The translations under genes were made by a program, and so were the position numbers. A stretch of DNA of 64,000 bases, taken from positions 736,775-800,774 of the forward strand of contig NZ_FWXO01000001.1 in NCBI RefSeq assembly GCF_900176415.1. Reading direction: 5' to 3'. Every line of letters starts with the position of its first letter. Position 1 is the first letter of the stretch. This document shows positions 9,101-17,506 of the stretch, one piece after another. Origin of the DNA: Cellulophaga tyrosinoxydans (GTDB taxonomy: Bacteria > Bacteroidota > Bacteroidia > Flavobacteriales > Flavobacteriaceae). A model generated the notes under the pieces. That model did not search any database and was not told where the DNA came from. It saw only the letters and a program-made list of their open reading frames with translations.

Positions 9101-9726
9101 AATGGATCTACATAAACGCTCAACCATTCGGTATCCAAACTAGACAGTAATTGCCCTGAAGCTATCGTTAGAATTAATATGACAATTCCGCCTAAGTATA
9201 AAATAGACATTCGTTTAAAAAACGTCATTAAACAAAAGAATAGACTCCCAATAAAAAAGGCATTAAAACTTAATAAATACACAAACGGTAGTACATACGA
9301 CCAAATGTTAAACGAAGTATAGGTGCCATAATCTGGCCTGTCTAAAAGTGCTCCGACTCCAAAACCAATCATCGCACCTACCACAGCAGCAATATTCATA
9401 AAAGTTACAATGGTAAAGCTTCCAAAATAACGACCTAGAATATAATTTTTCTCAGAAACTGGAAAAGTAAAATAGGTTTGGGCGGTTTTATGATCTTCAT
9501 CACGATAAACTGCTACGCCCATTACCGCTGCATAAAAAAACAAACCTATGATGCTCATACCACCAAGAACACCAACAATCGCGTTTGGACTATTCGTGTA
9601 TTGTGCAGTTATTGAATCGGCGAATACTGCAAGCAATAGAGGAATAATAAACATTAATCCAATGTAAATGTAAGTTGCTGGTCGCCTTAACCTATATTTA
9701 AGTTCAAACAGAAATATCTCTTTCAT
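6121..9726 (-). CDS. ABC-2 type permease fused to an M1-family metallopeptidase
   Basis: This 1201-residue protein joins two modules. The first half (about 1-570) has two sets of ABC-2 type membrane segments, the first opening with LFELKYRLRRPATYIYIGLM. After a last membrane segment near 565-585 comes an extracytoplasmic M1 (gluzincin) peptidase domain. It has the zinc motif HEVAHQWWGH (about 936-945) and the downstream zinc-ligand Glu in ISETLAEYASLM. The N-terminal region resembles the permease that pairs with the ATPase encoded two bases upstream of it (9729-10604). Such fusions are widespread in Bacteroidota. A role in exporting or processing peptides at the cell envelope is likely but the substrate is unknown. 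The start ATG is clear. Confidence 0.92.
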   Translation of the reverse strand: MKEIFLFELKYRLRRPATYIYIGLMFIIPLLLAVFADSITAQYTNSPNAIVGVLGGMSIIGLFFYAAVMGVAVYRDEDHKTAQTYFTFPVSEKNYILGRYFGSFTIVTFMNIAAVVGAMIGFGVGALLDRPDYGTYTSFNIWSYVLPFVYLLSFNAFFIGSLFFCLMTFFKRMSILYLGGIVILILTIASGQLLSSLDTEWLSVYVDPFGETAHGYITKYWSINELNTNQLSLTGKFAINRLLWLAISIGVFFFTLFKFSYKGFLNASKKKATKESNEAYVPTDRILNITQVFTSKARRENLLSLSKIEFLSIVKETVFVILIVIGIIIASFIAFQSNQIYGTPSLPLTRYMVSQISSGISLFSVIILIIYAGEAVHRTRQNKTFEFYDALPVSNNTLYLSKIIALVGVAVVLTLLNVVVGVLYQTFSGYFNYELGMYLTYNFTKIFPSYIMTLLLAFFIHVLVNNKFLGHFLVILIYIGMPLLLTLAFKTSNPLVIFGGTPGGFLSDLNGFGHYLIGESWLNLYWILAMGILATIGKIFWNRGFFSSAKERLRIAQQRFRGKTIAYTLLFIIAFISVGAYSYYNLKVLNKLEDGNYSEKLNADAEKKYGKYLDKPHIQVIDLKAFIDIFPKDRSINAKGEFLVTNKFSVAIDTLLMEIKFPIADTKIKKVIYNGKEIQPFLSDTDYRLFLYKLPEALQPKDTASLVIETQALTHGFTMDRETAVLGNGSFFTDAIFPSFHYERALSENGVRKKYGLKELDYLLAPRTDSTALKKNLFNEDGDYMNFEAIVSTEKGQTAIAPGILIKKWEDNNRTYFNYKLEDKTDYFFSFVSANYAVEKDSWTAPSGKKVAIEIYHSPKHTKNLAYFIKGIKIALDYNSKNFYEYPYSVIRVIEFPAHSNFAQSFATTIPYSEDFGFAADFSKAESYNYAFRVTSHEVAHQWWGHIVTPSKTSGANIISETLAEYASLMTMKQEYGENGIKSFLKNSLDTYLSGRQFSFKPERSLINVETGQYIWYQKGSMIMYDLQDIIGENVVNKGLRNFLNEFKYNEKGYYATSEDLYKALYAVTPDSLKYKVDDGFKEIVLYENRVLDAKTKKLDNGKWETTFTVNSKKIYYDDKGKETKVDDKKNLVDLGLFAEDKLNEDGVAIKNPLFFELKWLESGDNTFTITTDKKPLKAGIDPYNKLIDRNSDDNLKAVEE

Positions 9727-9728
9727 AA

Positions 9729-10604
9729 TTATACTGCTTGTGGTTGGTTAATACTGTAGAAGTAAAAATCTTCCAAATTGTTATTGACTACCTCAAACCC
9801 ATCTCCAGGATGCACATCACTAAAGACATTTACATTCATATTACCACTTCGTAAATACGAAGATAAGACCGTATATTCCGATTGGTATTTTTCTATTTCA
9901 TTCTTCTCTATTCTTTTTCTGAAAACCTTGTTATTTAAGGAGTTAGATAGCTCTTGTGGATGTCCTTGTACAACTACGGATCCATCGTTAAATACCGCCA
10001 TATTGGTACATAAATTCACCACATCATCTACAATATGTGTGGATAAAATCACAACTGCATCTTCTCCTAATTCACTCAACAAATTATGAAAGCGGTTACG
10101 CTCCAAGGGATCTAATCCAGCGGTTGGTTCATCAACAATAATTAATTTTGGGTTACCGATTAAGGCTTGAGCAATACCAAATCGTTGGCGCATACCCCCT
10201 GAATAATCTCCTAAATTTCTTTTTCTGAACTTATATAAATTCACTTTATTCAAAAGATCGGCAACATAGGCCTTGCGATCACTTGAACTATGAATTCCTT
10301 TTATTTTTGCAATATGATTTAACATCATTTCCGCAGATACTTTAGGGTAAACTCCAAAATCTTGTGGCAAATACCCCAAAACCTTACGCAACTCTTCAGG
10401 CTGATTAAAAACATCTATTCCATCAAACTCAATGGTTCCGCTGTCGGCAATCTGCAAAGTAGCAATAGTTCGCATTAGTGTAGATTTTCCTGCGCCATTA
10501 GGGCCTAAGAGACCAAACATACCTTTATGAATTTCTAAATTAACATGGTTCAACGCTTGTGTACCGTTTGGATAAGTTTTGTTTAAATTCTGAATAGTGA
10601 GCAT
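9729..10604 (-). CDS. ABC transporter ATP-binding protein
   Basis: A complete ABC ATPase: Walker A GPNGAGKST (about 35-43), Q-loop in GYLPQDFG, signature YSGGMRQR (about 133-140), Walker B LIIVDEPTAGLD and switch His in LSTHIVDD. It energises the permease/peptidase fusion whose start lies two bases downstream of its stop, so they form one transporter. The ATG at 10604 gives MLTIQNLNKTYPNG, the normal N-terminus; a TTG two codons earlier is less likely. The last 70 residues form a small accessory domain. It has no permease other than the fusion nearby. Confidence 0.94.
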   Translation of the reverse strand: MLTIQNLNKTYPNGTQALNHVNLEIHKGMFGLLGPNGAGKSTLMRTIATLQIADSGTIEFDGIDVFNQPEELRKVLGYLPQDFGVYPKVSAEMMLNHIAKIKGIHSSSDRKAYVADLLNKVNLYKFRKRNLGDYSGGMRQRFGIAQALIGNPKLIIVDEPTAGLDPLERNRFHNLLSELGEDAVVILSTHIVDDVVNLCTNMAVFNDGSVVVQGHPQELSNSLNNKVFRKRIEKNEIEKYQSEYTVLSSYLRSGNMNVNVFSDVHPGDGFEVVNNNLEDFYFYSINQPQAV

Positions 10605-10721
10605 AGGCAATGGTTTTGATCTTTTTTAGTATTAGAATATTAGTGCTTAAGTAAATTATATTGTTACAATTTAGTGGTTTTTTTAATAAGATAGATCAAA
10701 GGAATTTTATTGTACTTACTT

Positions 10722-10729
10722 TATATTTG
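10722..10729 (+). promoter_or_regulatory. -7 promoter element TATATTTG
   Basis: An exact TAnnTTTG match 23 bases before the TTG start of the small membrane protein gene at 10752. I see no good -33 TTTG at the right spacing. It supports a start near 10752 and a promoter shared with hemB downstream. Confidence 0.45.
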
Positions 10730-10751
10730 TTATTCTATACAATATTAAAAA

Positions 10752-11465
10752 TTGAGATTTACAGCATTCAGGTATACTATCATTAAAAAAAGAATCTCAA
10801 TCACAAGCATTATCTATTGGGTTGGGATATTAATTATTTGCCTTACTTTTTTTATTGTGTATCTAAATTTTAAAATGCCATTATATGCTAATATTCAAAA
10901 TTTAATTTGGCCTATTTTCTTGATAGGAAGTTTACTTATGTTAATTGCTTATGTTTATCAGTTTTATGATTTTGAGAATATTAAACATCATAAGAAGGGG
11001 CATATAGAAATAAATGACAATGAAATTATTATTGATTATAAACAAAGAATAGAATACGCTGAATTGATTGATTTAAAATTTGAAATGGATTCTTATCATG
11101 GAAAAAGAATAAATCGATATTATAGGCATCCTGTTGAAAAAAAGAGCTTAGGGATTAATAATTCAATACTATTAAAAACTAAGGTAAAAAGTTATGATTT
11201 TAATTTTAAATTAGAAGATAAAATACATTTTAAGGAATTACAGCGAACAGTATTTGAGGTCGTCAAATCCGAAAAATTAACCAAAATAGATTTGAAAAGA
11301 CAAATTGAATTAATTCCGAATGAAATGAAAAAATTCAATGAGTATAAAATTTTTATAATTAAACAGATAGTTGATAAAAAATTAAACTGTAAAGAAGGCC
11401 TTCTTTTACACGGCTATAAAAGTGATAAAGAAGCACTAGAATTAAGAAATAAATACTGTAAATAA
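10752..11465 (+). CDS. Small membrane protein of unknown function
   Basis: A 237-residue protein with two hydrophobic segments near the N-terminus (about 17-36 and 48-68). A mainly polar, lysine-rich cytoplasmic-type region of about 165 residues follows. The C-terminal part KEGLLLHGYKSDKEALELRNKY could form a small helical unit. The two-segment layout resembles bacterial PH-like membrane proteins, but I cannot assign a family. The start is TTG at 10752; the first in-frame ATG would remove the first membrane segment. Its stop lies 6 bases before hemB, so it is probably co-transcribed with hemB. Base composition is more AT-rich than hemB. Confidence 0.7.
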   Translation: MRFTAFRYTIIKKRISITSIIYWVGILIICLTFFIVYLNFKMPLYANIQNLIWPIFLIGSLLMLIAYVYQFYDFENIKHHKKGHIEINDNEIIIDYKQRIEYAELIDLKFEMDSYHGKRINRYYRHPVEKKSLGINNSILLKTKVKSYDFNFKLEDKIHFKELQRTVFEVVKSEKLTKIDLKRQIELIPNEMKKFNEYKIFIIKQIVDKKLNCKEGLLLHGYKSDKEALELRNKYCK

Positions 11466-11471
11466 TTTAAT

Positions 11472-12458
11472 ATGTTCCCATTAATCAGAAATAGAAGATT
11501 ACGTGCCAGTGAGGCTATAAGAACACTTGTTCGTGAAACCATTATAACTCCAAGTGATTTTTTAGTCCCACTTTTTGTTGTTGAAGGTAAAAATGTAAAG
11601 GAAGAAATCGCTTCTATGCCCAATTATTACCGCCTTAGCTTGGACAATTTAGAAAAAGAAGTAAAGGAACTTTGGCATATGGGTTTAGGCGCCGTTCTAT
11701 TATTTGTTAAAGTGCCTGATAACTTAAAAGACAATAAGGGAACCGAAGCTTTAAATGCCAATGGTTTAATGCAACGTGCCATAAAAACCGTAAAAAATGC
11801 TTGTCCAGAAATGTTGGTTATGACCGATGTTGCTTTAGATCCTTATTCCTCCTTTGGGCATGATGGCATTGTAGGAAAAGGGCAAATATTAAATGATGAA
11901 ACCTCAGAAGTTTTAGCAGAAATGAGCATTTCGCACGCGAAAGCTGGTGCTGATTTTGTTGCTCCTAGTGATATGATGGATGGGCGTATTTTAACCATTC
12001 GTGAAGCTTTGGAAGATGAAGGTTTTATAAATACTGGAATTATGAGTTATAGCGCCAAATACGCTAGTGGCTTCTATGGTCCGTTCCGCGATGCTTTAGA
12101 TTCTGCACCCGTTGATAAAGAAAATGTACCTAAAAATAAAAGCACTTATCAAATGGACTTTTCAAACCGATTTGAAGCTATTCGAGAAACACAAATGGAT
12201 ATTGAAGAAGGTGCCGATATTGTAATGGTAAAACCAGGACTTTGCTATCTCGATATTGTACGTGAAATAAAAAATGAAGTTGATGTTCCTGTGGCTGTTT
12301 ATCAAGTGAGTGGAGAATATGCAATGCTCAAAGCAGCAGCAGAAAAAGGATGGTTAGACCATGATGCGGTAATGATGGAACAACTAATTGCCATCAAAAG
12401 AGCTGGCGCGAATATCATCGCTAGTTATTTTGCCAAAGACGCCGTGAAATTGATGTAA
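11472..12458 (+). CDS. hemB: Delta-aminolevulinic acid dehydratase (porphobilinogen synthase)
   Basis: HemB condenses two 5-aminolevulinate molecules to porphobilinogen, the first common step of tetrapyrrole synthesis. The 328-residue length is standard. The Schiff-base lysines are seen in SYSAKYASGFYGPFR (about 198) and VMVKPGLCYLDI (about 252). The metal-site loop reads DVALDPYSSFGHDG (about 118-131): the cysteines of the zinc-type enzyme are replaced by Ala/Asp, which marks the Asp-rich, magnesium/potassium-type HemB. It follows the small membrane protein by 6 bases. A short G/C-rich intergenic repeat lies directly after its stop. Confidence 0.97.
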   Translation: MFPLIRNRRLRASEAIRTLVRETIITPSDFLVPLFVVEGKNVKEEIASMPNYYRLSLDNLEKEVKELWHMGLGAVLLFVKVPDNLKDNKGTEALNANGLMQRAIKTVKNACPEMLVMTDVALDPYSSFGHDGIVGKGQILNDETSEVLAEMSISHAKAGADFVAPSDMMDGRILTIREALEDEGFINTGIMSYSAKYASGFYGPFRDALDSAPVDKENVPKNKSTYQMDFSNRFEAIRETQMDIEEGADIVMVKPGLCYLDIVREIKNEVDVPVAVYQVSGEYAMLKAAAEKGWLDHDAVMMEQLIAIKRAGANIIASYFAKDAVKLM

Positions 12459-12483
12459 AAGCTCCTAACCCCAAAGGGAGAAT
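12459..12483 (+). repeat. Short CCTAACCCCAAAGGGAG-type intergenic repeat
   Basis: The sequence CTCCTAACCCCAAAGGGAG directly after the hemB stop can fold as CTCC(C)/GGGAG. It is a degenerate copy of the C-rich intergenic element seen again at 33095-33184 and 48153-48183 in this window. It may act as a weak 3' hairpin for hemB. Confidence 0.55.
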
Positions 12484-12516
12484 AAAAACTGATAGGTGAA
12501 AAATAGAAATAATGGA

Positions 12517-13824
12517 ATGAAGAAATTTTTACCATTTCTAAGTTTATGGGTGTTTGTTGGTGTGTATGGTCAAGAAAATACGCTTTCTTACGCTTCTCCA
12601 TCGGAAGTTGGCATGGATTCGATCTATATTCATGCAAAAGTAGATTCAATTATAACAAACGGTATAAAAAATAAAGCCTTCCCCTCAGCACAGGTTTTAG
12701 TGGCTAAAAATTCTAAAATTATATTCCACAAAGCCTATGGTTATCATACCTATGATAGTATTCAACCAGCAGCTTTAAATGATTTGTATGATTTGGCTTC
12801 GGTTACGAAGATATTTGGTCCATTACCTGCCCTTATGAAATTAGTTGATGAAGGTAAATTAGATTTAGACCAACCCTTTAGTACCTATTGGAAACCTTGG
12901 CGCACTACAAAAGATAAAAAGGATATTACTTTCCGTGAAATTTTGGCGCATCAAGCAGGATTAGAACCTTACATTGTTTTTTTAAACGCTGTTCTTAAAA
13001 AGAATGGTCAAGTAAAAAAGCGTTTTGTGAAATCCACTGCTAAAAACAGGTTTACACACCAAGCCTATGATGGACTATTTATAAAAGATAGGTTTAACAA
13101 AAAAATGTATCGAACTATAAATAGATCTAAAGTCTTAGACGAGAAAAAATACTTGTATTCAGGACTAACTTTTTTAATTTTTCCCGAATTAATAACACAA
13201 TTAACTGGAGAAGATTATGAAACCTATCTCCAAAATACCTTCTATACGCCACTCGGAATTTCCACAATAGGCTTCAGACCTAAATTAAAGAATCTTCCTA
13301 ATGCCATTGTTCCTACAGAAATAGATACGTTATTTAGGCATGATGTAACACAAGCTTGGGTACATGATGAAAATGCGGCATTATTAGGTGGTGTATCTGG
13401 CAACGCCGGACTCTTTGGCACAGCTATGGACGCAGCGCTAATGATGCAATTCTATATAAATTTTGGTACCTATGCCAACCAACAGCTACTAGCTACAAAT
13501 ACAGTAAAGGAGTTTACTAAAGTGCAATACCCAGAAAATAATAATCGTCGCGGATTGGGTTTTGATAAACCATATTTAAATAATACAACTTTGGCATTAG
13601 TAGATGCCTACCCTGCTCCTGAAGTTAGTGCAGATAGTTTTGGACACAGCGGATTTACAGGCACTTTTGTATGGGCCGATCCTGAAAACCAATTGGTATA
13701 TATATTCTTATCCAATAGAGTTTATCCCTCAAGAGATCATCGGAATATTTATAATCTAAATATTCGTGCCGCCATTCAACAAGTATTTTATAAAGCAATA
13801 AAAGCTTCTGATCAAGCAAATTAG
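12517..13824 (+). CDS. Secreted serine hydrolase, beta-lactamase/penicillin-binding class C fold
   Basis: A protein of about 435 residues with a signal peptide (MKKFLPFLSLWVFVGVYGQ). The catalytic motif SVTK of the serine beta-lactamase-like family is found in DLASVTKIFG. A second motif sits at the YSGLTF segment, in the place of Tyr-x-Asn/Asp. The third region is HSGFTGTFVWADP. This family (Beta-lactamase, PF00144 type) includes esterases, D-aminopeptidases and cell-wall peptidases, and the substrate cannot be read here. The ATG at 12517 was chosen because it opens the signal peptide; a GTG at 12496 would add seven polar residues. It follows hemB by 58 bases. Confidence 0.88.
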   Translation: MKKFLPFLSLWVFVGVYGQENTLSYASPSEVGMDSIYIHAKVDSIITNGIKNKAFPSAQVLVAKNSKIIFHKAYGYHTYDSIQPAALNDLYDLASVTKIFGPLPALMKLVDEGKLDLDQPFSTYWKPWRTTKDKKDITFREILAHQAGLEPYIVFLNAVLKKNGQVKKRFVKSTAKNRFTHQAYDGLFIKDRFNKKMYRTINRSKVLDEKKYLYSGLTFLIFPELITQLTGEDYETYLQNTFYTPLGISTIGFRPKLKNLPNAIVPTEIDTLFRHDVTQAWVHDENAALLGGVSGNAGLFGTAMDAALMMQFYINFGTYANQQLLATNTVKEFTKVQYPENNNRRGLGFDKPYLNNTTLALVDAYPAPEVSADSFGHSGFTGTFVWADPENQLVYIFLSNRVYPSRDHRNIYNLNIRAAIQQVFYKAIKASDQAN

Positions 13825-13866
13825 GTAGTTAAATAATTGGTATCTTAGCGCCTTAAATTCAAATTT

Positions 13867-14982
13867 ATGAGTCTTCTTATTTTCTATGCAGTAATTTCTA
13901 TTTTCTTTTCTTTCTTATGTTCCATTTTAGAGGCTGTTTTACTAAGTATTACACCTACCTTTATTAATGTTAAAAAGAAAGAAGGCAAAGTTTATGCTAC
14001 AACACTAGAGGAATTAAAAAAAGATGTAGACAAACCCTTAATTGCCATTCTGACTATAAACACTATTGCCCACACGGTTGGTGCTATATTAGTAGGTGTA
14101 CAGGCCAAAGTTGCTTATGCAGATATGTATGGCAATACACAACGTAGTATTTTCGGAATTTCTTTTACTGAGGATCTTATGGTAGGTGTTGTTTCTACGG
14201 TAATGACCATTCTCATTTTGATTGCTTCAGAGATTATTCCTAAAACTATTGGAGCAACCTATTGGAGACAACTTGCCAATTTTACTGCAAAATCTTTAAA
14301 TATTATGGTTTTGTGCTTAAAATGGACAGGCCTATTATGGATTTTACAGTTGTTTACCCGATTGGTTGGTGGCAAAGGCCATCATGGTAGTGTTTTAAGT
14401 AGAGAAGATTTTACAGCTATGACAGATATTGCACATGAAGAAGGTGTTTTTCAGCAATCAGAATCTACCATCATTAAAAATTTATTGCGTTTTGATGAAG
14501 TTTTAGTTAAAGACATCATGACGCCACGAGCAGTAGTAAAAATTGCTTCCGAAGACAAAACTATTAGAGAATTTTTTGAGGAAAATCCAAAACTTAGTAT
14601 TTCTAGAATTCCTGTATATCAAGGTAAAATGGACCATATCACAGGTTTTGTTTTAAAGGATACTATTTTAGAGGAAATCATAAATGAAAATGGAGATGTC
14701 CCGCTTTCGGAAATTCGCCGTGATCTATTAATTACAAAACGGAATACTCCTATACCTGAACTATTTGATACCTTAATTGCCAAAAGGGAGCATATAGCCT
14801 TAGTGGTTGATGAATATGGTTCCGTAAGTGGTATAGTAACCATGGAAGATGTTATTGAAACACTTTTAGGCCTTGAAATCATGGATGAAAGTGATAACGT
14901 AGCAGATTTACAGGTTTTAGCACGTAAAAATTGGGAAATTAGAGCCAAACAAAGTGGTGTAATCGAGAAAAAACCAGAATAA
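13867..14982 (+). CDS. CNNM/CorC-type membrane protein (DUF21 plus CBS pair)
   Basis: A 371-residue protein with an N-terminal DUF21 transmembrane domain of about four segments (about 1-170). Two CBS domains follow, with the typical opening VKDIMTPRAVVKI (about 215-228) and VVDEYGSVSGIVTMEDVIETLLG (about 317-339). These proteins are linked to magnesium/cobalt or other divalent-ion efflux, with CBS domains sensing nucleotides. The C-terminal CorC_HlyC domain common in longer relatives is absent; the protein ends shortly after the CBS pair, so it belongs to the short form. The stop lies one base before the start of the alkyltransferase gene, suggesting one operon. Confidence 0.9.
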   Translation: MSLLIFYAVISIFFSFLCSILEAVLLSITPTFINVKKKEGKVYATTLEELKKDVDKPLIAILTINTIAHTVGAILVGVQAKVAYADMYGNTQRSIFGISFTEDLMVGVVSTVMTILILIASEIIPKTIGATYWRQLANFTAKSLNIMVLCLKWTGLLWILQLFTRLVGGKGHHGSVLSREDFTAMTDIAHEEGVFQQSESTIIKNLLRFDEVLVKDIMTPRAVVKIASEDKTIREFFEENPKLSISRIPVYQGKMDHITGFVLKDTILEEIINENGDVPLSEIRRDLLITKRNTPIPELFDTLIAKREHIALVVDEYGSVSGIVTMEDVIETLLGLEIMDESDNVADLQVLARKNWEIRAKQSGVIEKKPE

Positions 14983-14983
14983 A

Positions 14984-15460
14984 ATGGAAGAAACTATTTT
15001 CATACCTACTCCCTTAGGTGTTGCCAAATTAGTTGGTGATGAAAATGGTTTGTCTGCTTTTACCGTTTTAAATTCTGATGAAAAACTAACCGATATAATT
15101 CCTGAAGTGCTTGAAGATGCCGTGTATCAAATAAATGAATATTTTGATGGCAAGCGCGAGGTATTTACGCTTGACTTAAACCCAGAAGGTACCGATTTTC
15201 AAAAAAAGGTTTGGGATGCGCTTTTAACGATTCCATTTGGGAAAACAACTTCGTATCTAGAATTATCCAAAACCTTAGGCGATGTAAAAGCAATTCGTGC
15301 TGTAGCGGCTGCAAATGGCAAAAATCCCCTTTGGATAATTGTTCCTTGTCATCGTGTTATTGGTAGTGATGGTTCGCTAACAGGTTACGCTGGTGGTTTA
15401 CACCGCAAACAATGGCTTTTGGAACATGAAAGTCCGTTTAAACAAACCTCTCTTTTTTAA
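14984..15460 (+). CDS. ogt: Methylated-DNA--[protein]-cysteine S-methyltransferase
   Basis: This 158-residue DNA repair protein carries the methyl-acceptor motif VPCHRVIG (Cys at about 126) and the helix-turn-helix recognition part GTDFQKKVWDALLTIPFGKTTSY. The Asn hinge AAANGKNP comes just before the active site. It transfers methyl or alkyl groups from O6-alkylguanine to its own cysteine in a single-use reaction. It has the Ogt layout without the Ada regulatory domain. It begins one base after the stop of the CBS protein, so the two are co-transcribed, though no functional link is known. Confidence 0.95.
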   Translation: MEETIFIPTPLGVAKLVGDENGLSAFTVLNSDEKLTDIIPEVLEDAVYQINEYFDGKREVFTLDLNPEGTDFQKKVWDALLTIPFGKTTSYLELSKTLGDVKAIRAVAAANGKNPLWIIVPCHRVIGSDGSLTGYAGGLHRKQWLLEHESPFKQTSLF

Positions 15461-15465
15461 TTTTT

Positions 15466-15483
15466 ACAAACTCACTAGTTTGT
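15466..15483. promoter_or_regulatory. 18-bp palindrome, possible TetR-type operator (copy 1)
   Basis: ACAAACT at 15466-15472 and AGTTTGT at 15477-15483 are exact reverse complements around CACT. Together with a second copy at 15590-15607 it has the length and symmetry of a TetR-family operator. No TetR gene is in this window. It could also act as a weak hairpin after the ogt gene. Confidence 0.4.
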
Positions 15484-15589
15484 TCGCCTCTAATATTTTA
15501 TACTAAAAATTCTTTTGTGGTATTTCATCGATAAAATTATGTAATCAAAGATGTTTGCCGACTTATAAAACAACAACCAATTATCTAAA

Positions 15590-15607
15590 ACAAACTAGCT
15601 AGTTGGT
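15590..15607. promoter_or_regulatory. 18-bp palindrome, possible TetR-type operator (copy 2)
   Basis: ACAAACT, AGCT, AGTTGGT: the same half-sites as copy 1 with one mismatch in the right arm, 107 bases downstream and about 100 bases before the DUF4153 gene start. Same orientation and length as copy 1, so a shared binding protein is plausible. Confidence 0.4.
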
Positions 15608-15707
15608 TTATGGTTTTTTACTAATTCATTTACTTTCAAGGAATTCAGGGTGCTTTAAATTATTTAGCAATAGTAATTTTATGCTATATTTAAATATATT
15701 TTAAACT

Positions 15708-17504
15708 ATGAATTTTCCTTCGATTTCCGAAATTACAGACAAAGCTCAAAATGCCTTTAAACGTTTTCCACTAACCCTACTTTGGGCAATATTCGGGACT
15801 TTTTTCTGCATTTATTTAATAGAATATAATTCCCGTGATTTTTTTGATGTACACTCGGATATTGTATTAACCCTGATTGTAGGTATTAGCTGGCTTATTG
15901 GCACGCAATTTTTTATAGAACAATTAGAGAATCCTAAAAAATCGCAATGGATAAAACTTGTTGTACTTGCGTTGCTCGGATTTTTGTATTGGTACTTTCC
16001 AAAAGAGCAGCATTACGATGATTCACCTGTATATCTTTTTCGTTTTTTTCTTTTTTTAATAGCAGGTCATTTATTTGTACTGTTTGCACCCTTTCTTTTA
16101 AAATGGGATAAAAACGCCTATTGGAATTACCTTAAATCTATCGGTACAGCCATTATTCGTAGTTTATTCTTTTCAGGTATTTTATATGTTGGTTTAATAT
16201 TGGCCTTAGCAGCGATAGATGCGCTTTTTGATGTTTCTATAAAAGGAAAAAGATACGGTCAGCTCTTTCTCTTTTGTTTAGGAATTGTCAATACATGGAT
16301 CTACCTATCGGACTTCCCAAAAAACATTCTTCAAAACACAACCATATATTTTCAAAAAGCATTGGAGGTACTTGTAAAGTATATACTGATTCCATTAGTA
16401 ATTCTATACCTAGCCATTCTTTATGCCTATAGTGCCAAAATAGTTATCCAATGGGAATTACCTAAAGGCTGGGTTTCTTATTTGGTCATCGCCCTATCGT
16501 TTTTAGGTTACATAATTCAAGTGATCATTAACCCAATTCAAAAAAATCTAAAATCTTGGACGATAAATAAATTTTACCCTTGGTTTTACTTTCTATTGAT
16601 ACCGCTAAATGTGCTTTTATTTGTTGCCATTCTACGAAGAATCACAGATTATGGCATTACAGAGAACAGGTATTTTGTTATCGCAATTGCTATTTGGAAT
16701 GTTGGGATCTTGGCCTATTTGCTTTTAAGTAGAGAAAAGGCTCTAAAAGTAATTCCGATTTCCCTATTCGTAATCACCTTGCTTTCTTCTATAGGCTTTT
16801 GGAGTGCTTTTAAAGTTTCGGAAAATAGTCAAGTAAATCAGTTTAATACACTTTTTACTTCGGTTAAAAACAAAAACAACACCGCAACAGAAGAAGAGCT
16901 AGACCGCTTAAAATCGATTTTAGATTATCTAGAAGATCGTAAAAAAGTTTCTCGTTTAGATGGTATAACCAGGCTTAATTTGGAGGGTTTTAGAGATACT
17001 ATTGTAGATGATTATAGAAATCATGGATATTTAGACCAAGCTAAAATATGGGATAGTTTAGCCATAAAATTAGACTCTACTACCATGACCAAAAGTGATT
17101 ATACAAATGAGTACTATAACCTGTATAGTACTTGGGACAAACCGCATTATAACAATATTTCTGATTATGATCAGTTTGCTTATTTAGATTTGTATGCTTA
17201 TAATGAGCATACAATTACCTTAGACACTCTGGAGATTGTATTAGAAACAAATGCCAAAAAGTTAACTATTAATTCTAAAAACAGTTCCGCAGTTCTATTG
17301 GAATTTCCGTTAGCATCTAAACTAGAAGCATTAACAAAGTATGACCAAAATATTAATAAAGCCCCTGAAAAAGAGTTGATTTTAGAAGCTCAATCAAAAG
17401 CTATTTCAGCAAGGCTAATATTTATAGAATTGAGCTTTAATAAAAACAATGATACCATTGAATTAAATAATGTGAAGGCTGCATTATTCCTAAAAAGAAA
17501 TTAA
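15708..17504 (+). CDS. DUF4153-family integral membrane protein
   Basis: A 598-residue protein whose first ~370 residues hold about ten hydrophobic segments, opening with the family-typical NAFKRFPLTLLWAIFGTFFCIYLIE. The C-terminal ~220 residues are soluble and include charged helices (a Glu/Lys-rich segment near 390-420). The match is to DUF4153, a Bacteroidota/Firmicutes membrane family without a known biochemical role. Two palindromes lie upstream (15466 and 15590). The stop is two bases before the exonuclease gene, so the two are one transcript. Confidence 0.8.
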   Translation: MNFPSISEITDKAQNAFKRFPLTLLWAIFGTFFCIYLIEYNSRDFFDVHSDIVLTLIVGISWLIGTQFFIEQLENPKKSQWIKLVVLALLGFLYWYFPKEQHYDDSPVYLFRFFLFLIAGHLFVLFAPFLLKWDKNAYWNYLKSIGTAIIRSLFFSGILYVGLILALAAIDALFDVSIKGKRYGQLFLFCLGIVNTWIYLSDFPKNILQNTTIYFQKALEVLVKYILIPLVILYLAILYAYSAKIVIQWELPKGWVSYLVIALSFLGYIIQVIINPIQKNLKSWTINKFYPWFYFLLIPLNVLLFVAILRRITDYGITENRYFVIAIAIWNVGILAYLLLSREKALKVIPISLFVITLLSSIGFWSAFKVSENSQVNQFNTLFTSVKNKNNTATEEELDRLKSILDYLEDRKKVSRLDGITRLNLEGFRDTIVDDYRNHGYLDQAKIWDSLAIKLDSTTMTKSDYTNEYYNLYSTWDKPHYNNISDYDQFAYLDLYAYNEHTITLDTLEIVLETNAKKLTINSKNSSAVLLEFPLASKLEALTKYDQNINKAPEKELILEAQSKAISARLIFIELSFNKNNDTIELNNVKAALFLKRN

Positions 17505-17506
17505 AC

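Noticed and set aside
14619-14948. 109-residue minus-strand frame inside the CBS protein gene
   Set aside because: Ser-rich shadow of the CBS domains on the other strand; no start signal or family likeness.
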